The notes under the pieces are model-generated. The model saw nothing but the letters and a program-made list of their open reading frames with translations. It did no database searches and was not told the origin of the DNA. Below are positions 61,322 to 64,000 of a stretch of 64,000 bases of DNA, piece after piece. Location of the stretch: positions 43,906 to 107,905 of the forward strand of contig CAZTDX010000004.1 of the NCBI GenBank assembly GCA_964612425.1. Direction: 5' to 3'. The translations under genes and the position numbers were made by a program. How positions within the stretch are numbered: position 1 is the first letter of the stretch; every line of letters begins with the position of its first letter. The stretch is from CAUJGP01 sp964612425. GTDB taxonomy: Bacteria; Bdellovibrionota; Bdellovibrionia; Bdellovibrionales; Bdellovibrionaceae.

Positions 61322-63856
61322 ATGAAATCACGAATGAATCAGGAGGCTCCTCATCATGGGGAGCATCCGCTCTGTGAGGAGCTTCCCTACTGGGAGTTTT
61401 TTGAAAAACCAAAGGCGCATGTGATTTTATCAGATAAATCACTTGTCGCTGGGCTGAAGTTGAACCTTACGGATATTGAGTGCCTTGATACCGAAAGCAT
61501 AAATCAATTTACACTTGGACTTAGGACTGCTCTGAACTCTGTATCAGAAGGTGTTACGTTGCAGTTTTATCTTCATGTTGATTCTGAGTTTTCAGATGTT
61601 TTGGCTCGGCATAAAGCTGGCGAATCAGAAAAGTCCCATGAACTTGTAAAAATGATTGCGCAAAATCGCTATCAAGTTTTGGAATCAGCTCAAGACAAGG
61701 GTGAACTTTATAGACCACATTTGTATTTATTCGTAAGATGCCCGATGGTTGAAGTGAAAAAACTATCTCCATTTAAAAAGAAACATGAGTTTGATGAAAA
61801 TGCCCAAAAGTCTATTGAAGACAGTCTTGAAATACTTTTTCAAAATACAGAAACAATTGCCTCTAGTTTTTCATCACTGGGTATTCCTTCGCGAGATATT
61901 TCAAAAAATGAACTGCAAAAGTTAATTTACGTTTACCTGAATCCAAAAAGATCACAGAGCGAGCAGCTTCCGAAGATTCATAATTCAAATGATATTGAGC
62001 TTGAGAGTGAAATATTAAAAGAAAATCCTTGGATGTCAAATCAGTCACCAAGGGAGCAATTAATATTTGGCGACTTGATTCTTGATTATGAACAGTTCAC
62101 TTTGGATCGGCACTATCACAAAGTCATTACTCTTAAGACGTTGCCAGAAGTAACTTATGCAGGACAACTGGCTCATTTTCTGCGGATGCCTTTTCACTAT
62201 GATCTACTCATGACTGTTGAGATACCGGCTCAGTCATCAGAAATGGCGAAGCTTCAGCAAAAAAGAAAAATGGCACACTCGCTTGCAATGAATAGTTCAA
62301 ATCAAGCCAGCGATCTTGAGAGTGAATCAAAGCTATCATCAACCGAAGAGTTGATCCGCGAGCTTTTGAATACTGGCCAACGAATCTATGCCAGTCAGCT
62401 CACTATTGTTTTGAAAGAATCCGCTACCCAGGAAGGCTTGAAGGCACTGAACCGTCAAACAAGAGAAGTCTTATCGCGTTTTCGATCCCTACAAGGGGCT
62501 GAAGGCTTAGAAGAAACCGTTGGCTCCTGGAAGATTTTTAAAGGTGACTTGGTTGCGGCTCCTGTCAGGCAAGAACGAGCAAGGAAAATGAAGACTAACA
62601 ACCTTGCAGATTTTTTACCTGTGTACGGACCAAGAGAAGGAGACTTCGACCCTGCGGTGATTTTTAGAAATCGCCTCAATGGGCTTGTGGGTTATAACCC
62701 TTTTGATCCGAGCCTTCCCAACTATAACGTGCTTGTGACAGGTTCTTCGGGTGCCGGAAAATCTTTTTTGAATAACTGCATTTTGCTTCAAGAGCTAAAT
62801 CGCAATTTGCGTGTTTTAATTATCGACATTGGCGGCAGTTATAAAAAATTAACTGAGGCATTGGGTGGTCAGTATTTAGATATCAGTCTAAATGACAAAT
62901 ACTGCATCAATCCTTTTCATTTGGATAATCCCCATGAAGAACCAGGCGATCAAAAAATAAAATCACTGCTCGCGATTATCGAGTCAATGGTCAGTGAAGA
63001 TGAAAAATCTCGGTTGCCAAAACTAGACCGTGTGCTTTTAGAAAAGGCCATTATCGAATTATATAAATCTCGACGAGCTAAGGGCCAAGTGCCAACGCTT
63101 ACAGATTTATCAAGATACCTCTCAGTGTTCGAGGAAACTAGCATGAGGGATATTTCAAAAATGCTTTACTCTTGGACTGGTGATCGCCCCTACGGAAAGC
63201 TTCTTGATGGAGTGGGTTCACTTCGTGCCGATGCAATGATTTGTGCTTTTGATTTGAAGGGGCTGTCTTCTTACCCTGATCTTCAAAGTGTGATGCTTTT
63301 AATTCTTAACGATTTCATTTTAACCCAAGTCGAAAAAGATAAAGAACATCAGAAGCGAATCCTCATTGATGAAGCCTGGTCGCTTTTAAAAACACCAGCA
63401 GCCGCAGCCTTTATGGAATACTGTGTTCGTACACTTCGCAAAACTAGAAGTGGAATCACTTTCATCACTCAAGGCGTGGAAGAAATCATCACTAGCCCAA
63501 TCGGTTCGGCAATTTTAAATAATACGGCAACCAAGTTCATTATGCTTCAGCGTGGAGGCTCTGAGGTTCTGAAGAACACTTTGAAACTAAATTCCGAAGA
63601 ATTGTCACTCATCTTTTCTCTGCAACAAAAAAAGGGGGAATTTTCAGAAGGATTTATGATTGAAGGGCTTGCAAAACAAGTCGTCAGGATTTTTCCAAGT
63701 CCGATTGAATATTGGCTATCAACAAGTGATGCGTTTGATAACAAGCATCTTGATGGTTTGATGATGTCTGGTCTTACTCTTTCAGAGAGTATCATCAACG
63801 CTGCGGCAGAGTATCCGAATGGCATTCAAGGCGCAAAATCGGAGGTGACTGCATGA
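61322..63856 (+). CDS. VirB4/TraC-family type IV secretion ATPase
   Basis: VirB4/TraC is the inner-membrane-associated ATPase that drives pilus assembly and substrate transfer. The 844-aa protein has a TraC-like N-terminal domain, then Walker A LVTGSSGAGKSF (471-482) and a C-terminal RecA-like domain. Walker B is RILIDEAWSLLKTP and the conserved RKTRSGITFITQGVEEI follows. GGSYKKLTEALGGQYLDI is also typical. It is full length. Its TGA overlaps the ATG of the next gene (ATGA). Confidence 0.93.
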   Translation: MKSRMNQEAPHHGEHPLCEELPYWEFFEKPKAHVILSDKSLVAGLKLNLTDIECLDTESINQFTLGLRTALNSVSEGVTLQFYLHVDSEFSDVLARHKAGESEKSHELVKMIAQNRYQVLESAQDKGELYRPHLYLFVRCPMVEVKKLSPFKKKHEFDENAQKSIEDSLEILFQNTETIASSFSSLGIPSRDISKNELQKLIYVYLNPKRSQSEQLPKIHNSNDIELESEILKENPWMSNQSPREQLIFGDLILDYEQFTLDRHYHKVITLKTLPEVTYAGQLAHFLRMPFHYDLLMTVEIPAQSSEMAKLQQKRKMAHSLAMNSSNQASDLESESKLSSTEELIRELLNTGQRIYASQLTIVLKESATQEGLKALNRQTREVLSRFRSLQGAEGLEETVGSWKIFKGDLVAAPVRQERARKMKTNNLADFLPVYGPREGDFDPAVIFRNRLNGLVGYNPFDPSLPNYNVLVTGSSGAGKSFLNNCILLQELNRNLRVLIIDIGGSYKKLTEALGGQYLDISLNDKYCINPFHLDNPHEEPGDQKIKSLLAIIESMVSEDEKSRLPKLDRVLLEKAIIELYKSRRAKGQVPTLTDLSRYLSVFEETSMRDISKMLYSWTGDRPYGKLLDGVGSLRADAMICAFDLKGLSSYPDLQSVMLLILNDFILTQVEKDKEHQKRILIDEAWSLLKTPAAAAFMEYCVRTLRKTRSGITFITQGVEEIITSPIGSAILNNTATKFIMLQRGGSEVLKNTLKLNSEELSLIFSLQQKKGEFSEGFMIEGLAKQVVRIFPSPIEYWLSTSDAFDNKHLDGLMMSGLTLSESIINAAAEYPNGIQGAKSEVTA

Positions 63857-63972
63857 AGAATTTGAAAAAACAACTTATTGCAATTTCAGTTTGCTTTACG
63901 CTGATGCTGCCACTACCAAGTCGAGCAGATTTTTGGGGTGGTGATGGCGTGTCCAGAAGAACGCAAGTGTAG
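63853..63972 (+). pseudogene. truncated VirB5/TrbJ-like gene start
   Basis: After the ATGA overlap with virB4, the frame encodes a signal peptide (MKNLKKQLIAISVCFTLMLP...SRA) and ADFWGGD, which resembles the mature start of VirB5/TrbJ-type proteins. It then runs GVSRRTQV into a TAG at 63970-63972 after 39 codons. VirB5-type proteins are about 220-300 aa, so the gene appears broken. The likely cause is an insertion whose end lies in the last 50 nt of the window. Confidence 0.55.
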
Positions 63973-64000
63973 GTGGATGAAATGTACCACCCTCAGAAAT
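63948..64000 (+). mobile_element. candidate left end of an IS21-like insertion sequence
   Basis: From the point where the VirB5-like frame degenerates, the sequence contains TGTAGGTGGATGAAATGTACCACC followed by CTCAGAAAT. It carries an internal GGTGG...CCACC pairing. IS21-family elements, as I recall, have ends rich in such GGTGGA/TCCACC-type repeats with CTCAGAAAT. No transposase is visible because the window ends. This is a hypothesis only. Confidence 0.35.

Overview
The window looks like a chromosome segment of a Bdellovibrio-like bacterium (Bdellovibrionota). This is inferred from gene content, not from a search: a TIGR02147-family HTH gene coupled to a secreted protein, many small secreted, lipoprotein and outer-membrane barrel genes, LpxC, TamA/TamB, and CheA and CheD as scattered single genes. 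The organism is therefore Gram-negative with an LPS outer membrane.

Region 1, about 1-31.9 kb, is mostly core genome. From left to right it holds a Cys/Tyr-rich lipoprotein and the anaerobic ribonucleotide reductase pair nrdG-nrdD, which diverges from a Crp/Fnr-type regulator preceded by an FNR-like palindrome. Next come an AAA ATPase, a tandem hairpin repeat, epmB, lpxC and ald, then a CheA-type kinase, leuS, the tamA-tamB-TPR operon, efp (the probable substrate of EpmB), several envelope proteins, a Ppx/GppA phosphatase, the TIGR02147 pair and cheD.

Region 2, about 32-38.7 kb, is a scarred segment. It has an MFS transporter, a MazG-like gene and a duplicated 80-nt piece of that gene, a P-loop kinase gene broken by an in-frame TAG, a large OmpA-family protein, a DUF4143 fragment, and a secreted protein with amidoligase-like motifs. 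Two copies of a degenerate direct repeat flank the amidoligase-like gene. The left copy sits exactly where the DUF4143 frame breaks.

Region 3, about 38.7-64 kb, is an integrative conjugative element or similar island whose right end lies outside the window. It starts with a recombinase-domain protein that lacks a catalytic domain and a 55-aa membrane peptide. A leftward defence block of eight genes follows. In transcription order it runs: HTH protein, SNF2-type helicase with a DUF3883 end, DUF1156 methyltransferase, DUF499 ATPase (together the helicase-methylase-ATPase, or Hma, arrangement), a 147-aa unknown, an OLD-type ATPase/TOPRIM nuclease with a UvrD-like helicase (Gabija-like pair), and a GPGGG-repeat microprotein. 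Beyond it a rightward operon encodes a lipocalin-like protein, a periplasmic binding protein, a histidine kinase and a sigma54-dependent response regulator with 4-nt or shorter overlaps. A membrane protein with a channel-like loop comes next, then a conjugation operon: small proteins, VirB2-like pilin, VirB3-like and VirB4/TraC ATPase. The following VirB5/TrbJ-like gene is broken after 39 codons, possibly by an IS21-like insertion.

No tRNA, rRNA, CRISPR array, integrase catalytic domain or relaxase was recognised. Function calls rest on motifs read by eye. Several starts were moved downstream to the ATG that has a ribosome binding site.
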